Assembly: GCA_022573065.1 (NCBI GenBank)
Contig: JACZUQ010000047.1
Coordinates: 1 to 7,255, forward strand
Reading direction: 5' to 3'
Length of the DNA: 7,255 bases
From: Nitrososphaerota archaeon
Lineage (GTDB): Archaea; Thermoproteota; Nitrososphaeria; Nitrososphaerales; Nitrosopumilaceae
A program made the translations under genes and the position numbers. Numbering within the stretch: position 1 is the stretch's first letter; each line of letters opens with the position of its first letter. Under the pieces are notes generated by a model, which was given only the letters and a program-made list of their open reading frames with translations, had not been told where the DNA came from and did not search any database. This document shows positions 1 to 5,152 of the stretch, piece by piece.

Positions 1-124
1 CAGATTGTAAAAGCGCACGTTGTACATCTTTTGATAATTCTTTAATTAATTCCTCATCTATCCCTGAAGAATTTACTATTTTTTTTATTGCTGCACGTAA
101 ATTAGTTTTTAGATTATCTAGCAT
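1..124 (-). CDS. srp54: Signal recognition particle protein SRP54, 5' end only
   Basis: Only the first 41 codons are inside the window; the gene continues beyond position 1. The visible residues start MLDNLKTNLRAAIKK and continue with a segment reading IDEELIKELSKDVQRALLQS. This is the helical N domain that opens SRP54/Ffh GTPases; the G and M domains lie outside. SRP54 binds 7S RNA and signal peptides and carries ribosome-nascent chains to the membrane. The ATG at 124-122 is the only possible start, because an in-frame TAG lies three codons upstream (133-131). The start overlaps the last 11 nt of dph6, so the two are probably co-transcribed and translationally coupled. A GGAGG on the minus strand at 144-140 is 15 nt upstream, rather far for a Shine-Dalgarno site. 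The family call rests on N-domain similarity recognised by eye. Confidence 0.9.
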   Translation of the reverse strand, partial: MLDNLKTNLRAAIKKIVNSSGIDEELIKELSKDVQRALLQS

Positions 125-806
125 GATTATCTAATTTGGCCTCCAGTATTTCAAATCTTCCTCTATATCCATCCCAAATTTTCTTTGATTTTACAATTTT
201 AATTGGATATGAAAACAATGGACAATCTATAACAAATGTTTCGGCCTCTCCACCTTCAAAACTTAGATTAAAGCCGTATTTTTTAGATAGGTTTTCTAAA
301 GTGATCAGATTCTCCTTTGTAATCTCCTTACCTAACCAAGATTCATCTAGTCCATCTGATGATACACTAATTGGGATGAAATGAAATTTTGATTCAAGTA
401 AATTTTCCATGTATTCTTTTTCATTTTTTTTCCATAATGGTGAAATCAAAATAATTCCAAGGCTTTGAGAAATTTGTTCAAATTTTTTTCTTTGAAACTC
501 ACTTAATATTCCTCCATGAACAATACCTTGAATCGCAAATTTTTCTTTTGCTTGAATTAAAATTTCTTCTAAAGTGGCAGCCTCGCTATTTGGATTAGTC
601 GAATCAACTTTGATTGAAATTTGTGGAATATTCATTGATTCAGACTGTAATTTTGTAAATTGTATATTAGGATAATGAAGCAATTTACTTTCCTCAGATT
701 TAGGAAAAATAGTGACTATGCAAACTACTTCATGTCCTGCCATTTTGGCTTTATAGATAGAGAATGTACTGTCTTTACCTCCAGAAAATAATACTGCTAC
801 TTTCAT
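114..806 (-). CDS. dph6: Diphthine--ammonia ligase (Dph6, PP-loop ATPase)
   Basis: The product has 230 residues from the chosen start. It opens MKVAVLFSGGKDS, with the PP-loop ATP-pyrophosphatase signature SGGKDS at residues 8-13. In the middle is the family block VHGGILSEFQRKKFEQI followed by LISPLW, and near the C-terminus GGEAETFVIDCPLF, the conserved GE.ETF..D.P element. This family (formerly DUF71, MJ0570-like) performs the last, ATP- and ammonium-dependent amidation of diphthine to diphthamide on the histidine of elongation factor 2. An upstream in-frame ATG at 836 would add ten residues before the conserved beta strand, and it sits beside TATA-like sequence, so I prefer 806. The length is normal for the archaeal family. 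The gene overlaps srp54 by 11 nt. The family is clear; function on EF-2 follows from family knowledge. Confidence 0.9.
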   Translation of the reverse strand: MKVAVLFSGGKDSTFSIYKAKMAGHEVVCIVTIFPKSEESKLLHYPNIQFTKLQSESMNIPQISIKVDSTNPNSEAATLEEILIQAKEKFAIQGIVHGGILSEFQRKKFEQISQSLGIILISPLWKKNEKEYMENLLESKFHFIPISVSSDGLDESWLGKEITKENLITLENLSKKYGFNLSFEGGEAETFVIDCPLFSYPIKIVKSKKIWDGYRGRFEILEAKLDNHAR

Positions 807-826
807 AAAATATCGTAATGGTAAGC

Positions 827-834
827 TATATTTC
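827..834 (-). promoter_or_regulatory. TATA-like box for dph6
   Basis: GAAATATA on the minus strand is centred about 25 nt upstream of the ATG at 806, which implies a leaderless or near-leaderless transcript. A second AT-rich box, ATTTAAAA at 845-838, would give a leader of about 9 nt. Both argue against the upstream ATG at 836. Confidence 0.5.
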
Positions 835-864
835 ATTTTTTAAATGTAATAAATGAAAAGCCGT

Positions 865-930
865 GGATGCTTCAAAACTCATAATCTTCATCACCAAATC
901 AGATGGCTTTTCCAGTCATCATCAGCATCC
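865..930 (-). ncRNA. Box C/D guide sRNA, predicted to guide 2'-O-methylation of C34 in elongator tRNA-Met
   Basis: All elements of an archaeal C/D sRNA occur in order on the minus strand. A 7-bp terminal stem pairs 930-924 with 871-865. Box C is ATGATGA (922-916). A 13-nt D' guide occupies 915-903. Box D' is CTGA (902-899), a 4-nt spacer follows, and box C' is GTGATGA (894-888). A 12-nt D guide occupies 887-876. Box D is a degenerate TTGA (875-872). The D guide AGAUUAUGAGUU is complementary to AACUCAUAAUCU. The nucleotide opposite the fifth guide base upstream of box D is the C of a CU-CAU-AA anticodon loop, that is C34 of elongator tRNA-Met, a known archaeal Cm34 site. The D' guide predicts AUGGCUUUUCCAG as target, which I could not place. 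The RNA lies between dph6 and aIF5A and could be made from its own promoter or cut from the aIF5A 3' region. One extra G separates the stem from box C. Confidence 0.82.
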
Positions 931-992
931 AAATTATGGTTTAGTTTGGATTATTTTAGTTAATCAGAAAATTTTTGATTTAATTTTTGAAC

Positions 993-1406
993 TTAGGAAG
1001 TTTTTATTCGCATTATCTTAGTTCGATCCATTACCTTCCAATATTCAATATCTTGTCCTTGTTGGATTTTATCTTTAATTTCATCTTCAACTAATGTAAT
1101 CTCGATTGTTTCAAAGGATTCTGAATCCATTACTTGGATACCAGCATCCGTCATCGAGATAATTTGTCCCATTCTTTTATCAATTAGTGGAATATGTACT
1201 TGCATACTTACTGGTCCAACATGTGGTCGTTTCTGATCATCAAAAACCCCTACCGCAACAATTCTTGCTTTGGCTGACCCATGTTTTCCAGGTTTACTCG
1301 TATCATAATCAACAATTCTACATGGTTCTCCTGTTGGTTGATCTCCTACAGGAAGTAAAATGTAAGATCCAATTTTTAACGATCCCAAATTAGTGGGTTT
1401 ACTCAT
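993..1406 (-). CDS. eif5A: Translation factor aIF5A (hypusine-containing)
   Basis: The product has 137 residues, the normal archaeal length. It has the two-domain IF5A layout. The N-terminal SH3-like barrel carries the hypusination loop TSKPGKHGSAK at residues 36-46, with K41 the expected modified lysine. The C-terminal OB-fold follows from about residue 75 and includes QVMDSESFETIEI. aIF5A helps ribosomes through stalling peptide motifs and acts in termination; its lysine is modified by deoxyhypusine synthase. The ATG at 1406 lies 25 nt downstream of a good TATA box, so the mRNA is probably leaderless. The next gene on the same strand ends 34 nt upstream, and the promoter fills that gap, so this gene has its own start site. 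Its neighbour dph6 modifies EF-2, so two genes tied to unusual post-translational modification of translation factors lie close together. Confidence 0.97.
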   Translation of the reverse strand: MSKPTNLGSLKIGSYILLPVGDQPTGEPCRIVDYDTSKPGKHGSAKARIVAVGVFDDQKRPHVGPVSMQVHIPLIDKRMGQIISMTDAGIQVMDSESFETIEITLVEDEIKDKIQQGQDIEYWKVMDRTKIMRIKTS

Positions 1407-1425
1407 GCAAAGACAGAATTATGTT

Positions 1426-1435
1426 GTATATTTAA
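1426..1435 (-). promoter_or_regulatory. TATA box for aIF5A
   Basis: TTAAATATAC on the minus strand is centred about 25 nt upstream of the ATG at 1406, which predicts a leaderless mRNA. Confidence 0.6.
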
Positions 1436-1440
1436 CTTTT

Positions 1441-2073
1441 TTATTTTAGTTTTTCAAGAACTGAAAGACTAACAAAGTTAGTCATTGTAATTCCTTTTCT
1501 GCCAACATCACGTCTGGTTCTTTCACAATATTTGTTATCGCTTTGATGGCCCTCATCACTTGAAACCTCTAAAACAACAATATTTTCAGCATATGGAAAA
1601 GTAAATTTCGGTTTTTCATTACAAAATAGATTCATATTTCCAATTCCTGCTTTTGCAACTTTATTACGTTTAGCAACTACATTTGCGATTTCGGTTACAT
1701 CTTCCTCAGAATCACTATAATCAAGATAATAAACTGAAATCAAATTTGTTTTTCCTGTTGCTTCTCTTTCAAATAGATCAGCCGTAATATTAAAAACAAA
1801 AGATGGTTTTTCTTGTTGATATTTTTCCATTTCTTTTTGAATTTTTGTTTTGTCTTTAAATTTTGCTAACAGATAATGATTTGCAGATGTAGGAAAATAC
1901 GGTTTACTATCTGGAGAAAAAGTTGCAGTAACAAAAAACATATCTTCAATGTTTCTTGAACGTGACCAAATTTCCTTTAAATCTACAGTTTTATGATCAT
2001 GTAAATATGGAGCACAAACATAACCGCTTGTAATTAGTATAGACAACGCTTTGATCACGGATCCAACTATCAT
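1441..2073 (-). CDS. Unrecognised protein with hydrophobic N-terminus
   Basis: The product has 210 residues and I do not recognise its family. Residues 1-20 (MIVGSVIKALSILITSGYVC) are hydrophobic and could be a short signal or membrane anchor, but the segment has only one lysine and no clear cleavage site. The rest looks soluble. A mixed alpha/beta stretch reads FFVTATFSPDSKPYFP, and a Lys/Glu-rich helix lies around residues 75-90. An acidic patch (DYSDSEEDVTE) comes next, and the C-terminal part contains CERTRRDVGRKG. Codon use and base composition match the neighbours, and the frame is long and uninterrupted, so it is very likely a real gene. The ATG at 2073 has a weak TATA-like element 25 nt upstream. 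It ends 34 nt before the aIF5A start on the same strand, but aIF5A has its own promoter. Confidence 0.75.
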   Translation of the reverse strand: MIVGSVIKALSILITSGYVCAPYLHDHKTVDLKEIWSRSRNIEDMFFVTATFSPDSKPYFPTSANHYLLAKFKDKTKIQKEMEKYQQEKPSFVFNITADLFEREATGKTNLISVYYLDYSDSEEDVTEIANVVAKRNKVAKAGIGNMNLFCNEKPKFTFPYAENIVVLEVSSDEGHQSDNKYCERTRRDVGRKGITMTNFVSLSVLEKLK

Positions 2074-2091
2074 ATTTAATTTTTATCGTTC

Positions 2092-2099
2092 AATTAAGA
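2092..2099 (-). promoter_or_regulatory. Possible TATA element for the 210-aa gene
   Basis: TCTTAATT on the minus strand is about 23 nt upstream of the ATG at 2073. The match is weak and the position is the main support. Confidence 0.35.
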
Positions 2100-2160
2100 A
2101 AATAATTACCTTTTGACATTGAATTATCAAAAAATAGATCAAATTGTGATTTCGATAGTT

Positions 2161-2168
2161 ATTTAATA
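2161..2168 (+). promoter_or_regulatory. TATA box for tRNA-Tyr
   Basis: ATTTAATA is centred about 27 nt upstream of the mature 5' end of the tRNA at 2192, the usual spacing for archaeal tRNA promoters. Confidence 0.55.
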
Positions 2169-2191
2169 CTTAAACACAGCCTCAATTCTGT

Positions 2192-2312
2192 CCCACGCTA
2201 GCTCAGCCTGGTAGAGCTTCCGGCTGTAGTTGTTGGCTTTTGGCTGACTGAATAGCAGCCTATCAGGCATACAGAAACCGGGTTGTCGAAGGTTCAATTC
2301 CTTCGCGTGGGA
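2192..2312 (+). tRNA. tRNA-Tyr(GTA) with a 47-nt intron
   Basis: A full cloverleaf can be drawn. The acceptor stem pairs CCCACGC (2192-2198) with GCGTGGG (2305-2311), discriminator A2312. The D stem is GCTC/GAGC with loop AGCCTGGTA. The anticodon stem pairs TCCGG (2219-2223) with CCGGG (2278-2282). The variable loop is TTGTC. The T stem is GAAGG/CCTTC with loop TTCAATT. Removing the intron at 2230-2276 leaves a 74-nt tRNA with anticodon loop CTGTAGA, so the anticodon is GTA (2226-2228). The C1-G72 pair and A73 are the archaeal tyrosine identity elements, which supports Tyr. CCA is not encoded. The gene is preceded by a TATA box and followed 42 nt later by a truncated integrase gene. Confidence 0.95.
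2230..2276 (+). other. tRNA-Tyr intron with bulge-helix-bulge splice motif
   Basis: The intron sits at the canonical 37/38 position. The central helix pairs CTGT (2224-2227) with ACAG (2271-2274). The 5' bulge is A2228-G2229-T2230 and the 3' bulge is A2275-A2276-A2277, each cut between its second and third base by the archaeal splicing endonuclease. The inner helix is relaxed. The intron also holds a 5-bp hairpin, GGCTG (2242-2246) with CAGCC (2256-2260). Confidence 0.88.
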
Positions 2313-2353
2313 CGTACAATCAAGTACAAATCCTACACAACATATTCTATAAT

Positions 2354-2797
2354 GTGAGTCAAAAACAGGTTCAAACAGAGAAAATTAGTGCAGACATCTA
2401 CCAAATTGCTGAGACGATCAAAAGAATTGAAAATACAATCAAAAATGAGCTATCACCAGACAATGCTAAGCTGATCTTAGAATATGATAAGGAAATGACA
2501 AGACAATCCATTTCCATTGCTGCAAGAAGAATCCATCTACGAGCATTACTGAATCTTACACGAATATTGAAAAAAGATTGGAAAGATGTTACAAAAAAGG
2601 ACATTGACGATTTAGTTTTTCAGATAATGGAGACATACTCCGATGAACGAGGACAAGAAACGTGGTCAACATTTGATTTGAAGAAAGTTTTGAAGATATT
2701 TTTTAGATGGCATAAGCTAGGATCAAGAAGCTTCAAGGATGTTGCTGTTCCTGTTGGAATTGTAGTATTAGTTAGAAGAAAAATCAAAAAATTCTAA
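2354..2797 (+). pseudogene. Truncated tyrosine recombinase: N-terminal core-binding domain only
   Basis: The 147-residue frame starts with GTG. Residues from about 38 to 125 form the helical SAM-like domain that precedes the catalytic domain in archaeal XerC/D-type integrases. Recognisable pieces are ISIAARRIHLRALLNLTRI, the segment with DWKDVTKKDIDDLV, and a helix ending KVLKIFFRWHKLG. The core-binding domain grips DNA opposite the catalytic domain. The usual linker appears eroded: where relatives tend to read like DVGDPPEIK, this has DVAVPVGIV. A stop follows at 2795-2797. No catalytic Arg, His or Tyr motifs occur here or downstream, so it cannot act alone as a recombinase. It begins 42 nt after a tRNA gene, the classic place for an integrated element. 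It may be a remnant or a retained DNA-binding protein; the intact frame allows either. Confidence 0.72.
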
Positions 2798-2810
2798 AAG
2801 GTATTAAAAA

Positions 2811-3869
2811 TTGGAAGCAGAAGACATTATTAAAAAACATGTTAAAAAATCCAAAATTCCAGGAGTTTCAGTTGGATTAATAAAAAATTCAAACATAGAG
2901 TTTTTCAACTATGGTGTGATGGAAAGAGACTCGGACTTAGTACTTAATGAAAATACTGTATATGAAATTGCATCAGTTTCAAAAACATTTACCTCTATAC
3001 TTTTGGCAATATTACAAAAGGAAAGATTACTTGACAAAGATGATTCTATATCAAAATATGTTCCAGAACTTGCAAAGATTCCTGGGCTTGAAAAAATTAC
3101 CCTATATCATCTTGCTACTCACACTTCAGGATTGCCAAACCTTCCAACAAAATTGATAATCTTCAATCTTTTGGCTTTGTTTAGGCCAAGTAATGCATAT
3201 CATGAATTGTCACAATTTACAAAATCTGATCTGATAAGATTTTTTTCTAAATCAAAATTAAAAACTGAACCCGGTACAGAATGGCATTATTCAAATGGTA
3301 CAGTAGGATTATTGGGACATATCTTTGAGAGGGTTACAAATTCAAGTTATGAAGATCTTGTTAAAAGCAAAATCTGTGGTGCTTTAGGTATGAAAGATAC
3401 CGGAATTAACTTACTTGAATCTCACAAAAACCAAATGGCCTCAGGGCATTCTTATTTTGGGAAAAAAATCAATCATTGGGTAGCCCCTGCAATTGAGGGT
3501 GCAGCAGGTCTTTATTCAACAACAAGTGATCTGATAAAATTTCTAGGGACGAATCTTGGTTTGATCGATACTAGCATATCTCCTGAATTACAATACTGTC
3601 ACTCTACTAGATTTGTACCTAAACTATCCTATTTCATGAAGAATATGATGATTCCTTATCTTGGTGTAGAGTTTGATGAGATGGCACTTGGATGGTGGGT
3701 TTCAAAACGAAATAACCGTGAGATACTATTTCATGATGGAGGAACTGCAGGATTTTCTAGTTTTATCGGAATTGAACCTGCAAAAAATAACGGTGTGGTC
3801 ATTTTGGCAAACAAATTATCTCGTTTAACACACAAGTTGGGAATGGAGCTTTTGAAAGAAAATTTTTGA
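2811..3869 (+). CDS. Serine hydrolase of the beta-lactamase (class C / esterase) fold
   Basis: The 352-residue product carries the three active-site motifs of the beta-lactamase/D-Ala-D-Ala carboxypeptidase-like superfamily (Pfam Beta-lactamase type). These are S55-V-S-K58 (nucleophile and base), Y160-S-N162, and H308-D-G310 in place of the KTG box, as in esterase-like members. The block LYHLATHTSGLP near residue 100 is also typical. There is no signal peptide or membrane segment, so it should be cytoplasmic, which makes a cell-wall role unlikely. The natural substrate is unknown (an ester, amide or D-peptide). The start is TTG at 2811 with AAGGT 8-9 nt upstream; the conserved domain begins almost at once (KIPGVSVGLI at 15-24), leaving little room for a later start. 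It follows the integrase remnant by 13 nt and may share its transcript. Confidence 0.88.
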   Translation: MEAEDIIKKHVKKSKIPGVSVGLIKNSNIEFFNYGVMERDSDLVLNENTVYEIASVSKTFTSILLAILQKERLLDKDDSISKYVPELAKIPGLEKITLYHLATHTSGLPNLPTKLIIFNLLALFRPSNAYHELSQFTKSDLIRFFSKSKLKTEPGTEWHYSNGTVGLLGHIFERVTNSSYEDLVKSKICGALGMKDTGINLLESHKNQMASGHSYFGKKINHWVAPAIEGAAGLYSTTSDLIKFLGTNLGLIDTSISPELQYCHSTRFVPKLSYFMKNMMIPYLGVEFDEMALGWWVSKRNNREILFHDGGTAGFSSFIGIEPAKNNGVVILANKLSRLTHKLGMELLKENF

Positions 3870-3924
3870 AGTGAACCCCTTCGGATTCTAATTTTCATCA
3901 AATCTGGATTATGCATAACTCAAA

Positions 3925-3932
3925 TTATACAT
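3925..3932 (+). promoter_or_regulatory. TATA box for the 124-aa gene
   Basis: TTATACAT is centred about 27 nt upstream of the ATG at 3956, which predicts a leaderless mRNA. The 86-nt gap after the hydrolase gene shows no convincing terminator. Confidence 0.55.
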
Positions 3933-3955
3933 AATGGATATAGTTTCTGAATACC

Positions 3956-4330
3956 ATGGAAATATCTATTGAACCTTGGAAAAAATTAGTCGTACATGAA
4001 GTTGTAGAATACACGTTTGATGATTTTGTTTATCAGACTATAGAATCAGCACAAGCTACAGGAACTGGAATTCGGAACTTAAATTGGGCATCTGGTGTTG
4101 CCTTCCAAGCCCACGTCTTCCCTGATACTGATGCTATAATCCAAGAAAAGCTTAATGGAACAATTCATTATGCATCAGTTACTTTTGCTATAAAGGAAAA
4201 GTTCGAAAAACAAGTGATTAAAGATAATGCAACAATCAATTTTGTTGATGCCAGTATAAATGAAATCTTTAATCAGCTGGCTACTAAATTAAAAGAACAA
4301 TCAAAGTACAAATCTTCCTCAAATCCTTAA
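3956..4330 (+). CDS. Unrecognised 124-aa soluble protein
   Basis: I do not recognise this family. The protein has no cysteines, no signal peptide and no membrane segment. It alternates strand-like and helical segments: an opening EPWKKLVVHEVVEYTFDDF, a Gly/Ala-rich middle (TGTGIRNLNWASGVAFQAHVF), a strand pair around TIHYASVTFAI, then an amphipathic helix near EIFNQLATKLKEQ and a polar tail ending SSSNP. It looks like a compact alpha/beta domain. The ATG at 3956 fits a leaderless transcript from the TATA box at 3925-3932. It is followed by T-rich tracts that could end transcription, and the next gene to the right is on the opposite strand, so it is probably monocistronic. Composition matches the neighbours. 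Confidence 0.75.
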   Translation: MEISIEPWKKLVVHEVVEYTFDDFVYQTIESAQATGTGIRNLNWASGVAFQAHVFPDTDAIIQEKLNGTIHYASVTFAIKEKFEKQVIKDNATINFVDASINEIFNQLATKLKEQSKYKSSSNP

Positions 4331-4332
4331 CT

Positions 4333-4358
4333 TCTTTTTATCCTGAAACTAATTTTTT
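4333..4358 (+). terminator. T-rich termination region after the 124-aa gene
   Basis: Two T runs (TTTTT at 4335-4339 and TTTTTT at 4353-4358) follow the stop at once. Archaeal RNA polymerase often terminates at such tracts without a hairpin. The 35-nt gap lies between converging genes. Confidence 0.45.
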
Positions 4359-4365
4359 CAAAAGA

Positions 4366-4491
4366 CTAAGAACAGCAGCGATGTTTTTCTTCATGATTTT
4401 TTTTGCAGCCAGGACAACTTTCTGCCCCTCCTAAATGGCACGTACAGAGACAGCCATCATTCAATCTCTTTTCTTCTCTTAGAATTTCCAC
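4366..4491 (-). CDS. Small Cys-rich protein, probably metal-binding
   Basis: The product has 41 residues from a GTG start at 4491. After a charged lead-in (EILREEKRLNDG) comes a dense cysteine cluster: C-L-C-T-C-H, then SCPGC, then two histidines and a final CCS. That is seven cysteines and three histidines in about 27 residues, with CxCxCH and CxxC spacing that suits a zinc or iron-sulphur knuckle. I do not know the family. The open frame extends upstream to an ATG at 4638, but that stretch runs antisense to the Rieske gene and passes the promoter. The TATA-like CTTTTATACC at 4520-4511 lies about 25 nt upstream of the GTG, which supports a leaderless GTG start. A TTG at 4464 would give 32 residues. 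It is divergent from the Rieske ferredoxin gene, so a shared redox or metal theme is possible. Confidence 0.62.
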   Translation of the reverse strand: MEILREEKRLNDGCLCTCHLGGAESCPGCKKNHEEKHRCCS

Positions 4492-4510
4492 CCTTCCTAT
4501 GCGATATTTT

Positions 4511-4520
4511 GGTATAAAAG
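4511..4520 (-). promoter_or_regulatory. TATA box for the Cys-rich gene
   Basis: CTTTTATACC on the minus strand is about 25 nt upstream of the GTG at 4491. This placement is the main argument for that start. Confidence 0.5.
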
Positions 4521-4529
4521 TACGATAAA

Positions 4530-4537
4530 CTATTAAG
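4530..4537 (+). promoter_or_regulatory. TATA-like box for the Rieske gene
   Basis: CTATTAAG is centred about 26 nt upstream of the ATG at 4559. It lies within 30 nt of the minus-strand TATA box of the Cys-rich gene, so the two promoters are back to back. Confidence 0.5.
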
Positions 4538-4558
4538 AAAAAAGAACGGTATATCAGT

Positions 4559-4867
4559 ATGGGAAAAATATTGGCAGGCAAAACATCAGAGATACCACCA
4601 GGTAAAATGATAAAAGTGGAATCAGACGGAAAAGACATTCTGGTGGCAAATGTGGATGGAAATTATTTTGCAATGGATGATACATGCACTCATCAAGGCG
4701 CAAGTCTTTCTGAAGGAACCATAGAAGGATCTACTCTTACTTGCCCTTGGCACGGTTCAACATGGGATTGTAAAAATGGTAAATTAATTGCGTTTGCTTC
4801 ACAGATTAAGGATTTGGCATCATACAAGACAACAGTTGAAGCAGATAGTGTTTTTGTAGAGACGTAA
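4559..4867 (+). CDS. Rieske [2Fe-2S] ferredoxin
   Basis: The 102-residue product is a single stand-alone Rieske domain of the soluble ferredoxin type (as in dioxygenase ferredoxin subunits and small NirD-like proteins). The cluster ligands are C43-T-H45 in DDTCTHQGASL and C62-P-W-H65 in CPWHGSTWD; these bind one iron by two cysteines and the other by two histidines. No signal or membrane segment is present, so it is a cytoplasmic one-electron carrier. No oxygenase or reductase gene lies nearby, so its partner is unknown. An extra cysteine, C71, sits where family members usually have Phe or another hydrophobic residue after the second motif. The ATG at 4559 fits a leaderless transcript. It is divergent from the Cys-rich small gene and followed by a small zinc-ribbon frame. 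Confidence 0.95.
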   Translation: MGKILAGKTSEIPPGKMIKVESDGKDILVANVDGNYFAMDDTCTHQGASLSEGTIEGSTLTCPWHGSTWDCKNGKLIAFASQIKDLASYKTTVEADSVFVET

Positions 4868-4876
4868 AGCCAGTCT

Positions 4877-4885
4877 AAAATTAAT
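4877..4885 (+). promoter_or_regulatory. Possible TATA element upstream of the zinc-ribbon frame
   Basis: AAAATTAAT is AT-rich and would place transcription start near 4907, just before the zinc-ribbon frame. Support is positional only. Confidence 0.3.
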
Positions 4886-4918
4886 ACATCATTGATCTGA
4901 GGAAAAGTTGGTGGTAAT

Positions 4919-5023
4919 ATCACTCAAACAAAGAAAATTTGCAAAAGATGTGGAGGAGAATACAAAGATAATGGCTATCCTGTTTGTGACTATTGTTTAA
5001 TGATGCTTGATAATTATGAGTAA
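4919..5023 (+). CDS. Tiny zinc-ribbon protein frame lacking a standard start codon
   Basis: This frame encodes about 34 residues ending at TAA 5021-5023. It contains C-K-R-C (codons at 4940 and 4949) and C-D-Y-C (codons at 4985 and 4994) about 12 residues apart, in a context KICKRCGGEYKDNGYPVCDY. That is a textbook treble-clef/zinc-ribbon four-cysteine site. The frame is closed upstream by TGA at 4898-4900, and no ATG, GTG or TTG occurs between that stop and the first cysteine. The annotated start, ATC at 4919, is a guess: it follows a GGTGGT sequence and would give a product beginning TQTKKIC. Otherwise a frameshift in the A-rich run at 4930-4937 would join it to the GTG at 4911 in another frame. 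The cysteine pattern is convincing; expression is not shown. Confidence 0.5.
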   Translation: MTQTKKICKRCGGEYKDNGYPVCDYCLMMLDNYE

Positions 5024-5122
5024 AGTCAATGTTTTTAGTTAAATTATTGTTATTTGAAATTATTACAAATCTTTTCATAAAAATTATAAAAACTATTCAA
5101 AAATTTACAACCAAGATTTCAA

Positions 5123-5132
5123 ACTTAAGTAT
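5123..5132 (+). promoter_or_regulatory. TATA box for the structured RNA
   Basis: ACTTAAGTAT is centred about 26 nt before the first paired base of the folded RNA at 5153. This resembles the TATA spacing at the tRNA-Tyr gene. Confidence 0.5.
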
Positions 5133-5152
5133 CATTATAACGTATAATATGT

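Noticed and set aside
136..384. Open frame on the plus strand inside dph6
   Set aside because: It is antisense to a clear conserved gene and has no recognisable domain. The same holds for frames at 1187-1393, 2398-2604, 2947-3156, 3731-3916, 4693-4923, 5566-5829, 5932-6198 and 6594-6833.
807..836. Ten-residue N-terminal extension of Dph6 from the ATG at 836
   Set aside because: The conserved fold starts at the second Met and a TATA-like box lies within the extension.
3873..3890. attR-like copy of the tRNA-Tyr 3' end (CCTTCGG)
   Set aside because: Only six bases match the tRNA sequence, which is not above chance.
4492..4638. N-terminal extension of the Cys-rich protein
   Set aside because: It runs antisense through the Rieske gene start and through both promoters, and its composition is unlike the conserved Cys-rich part.
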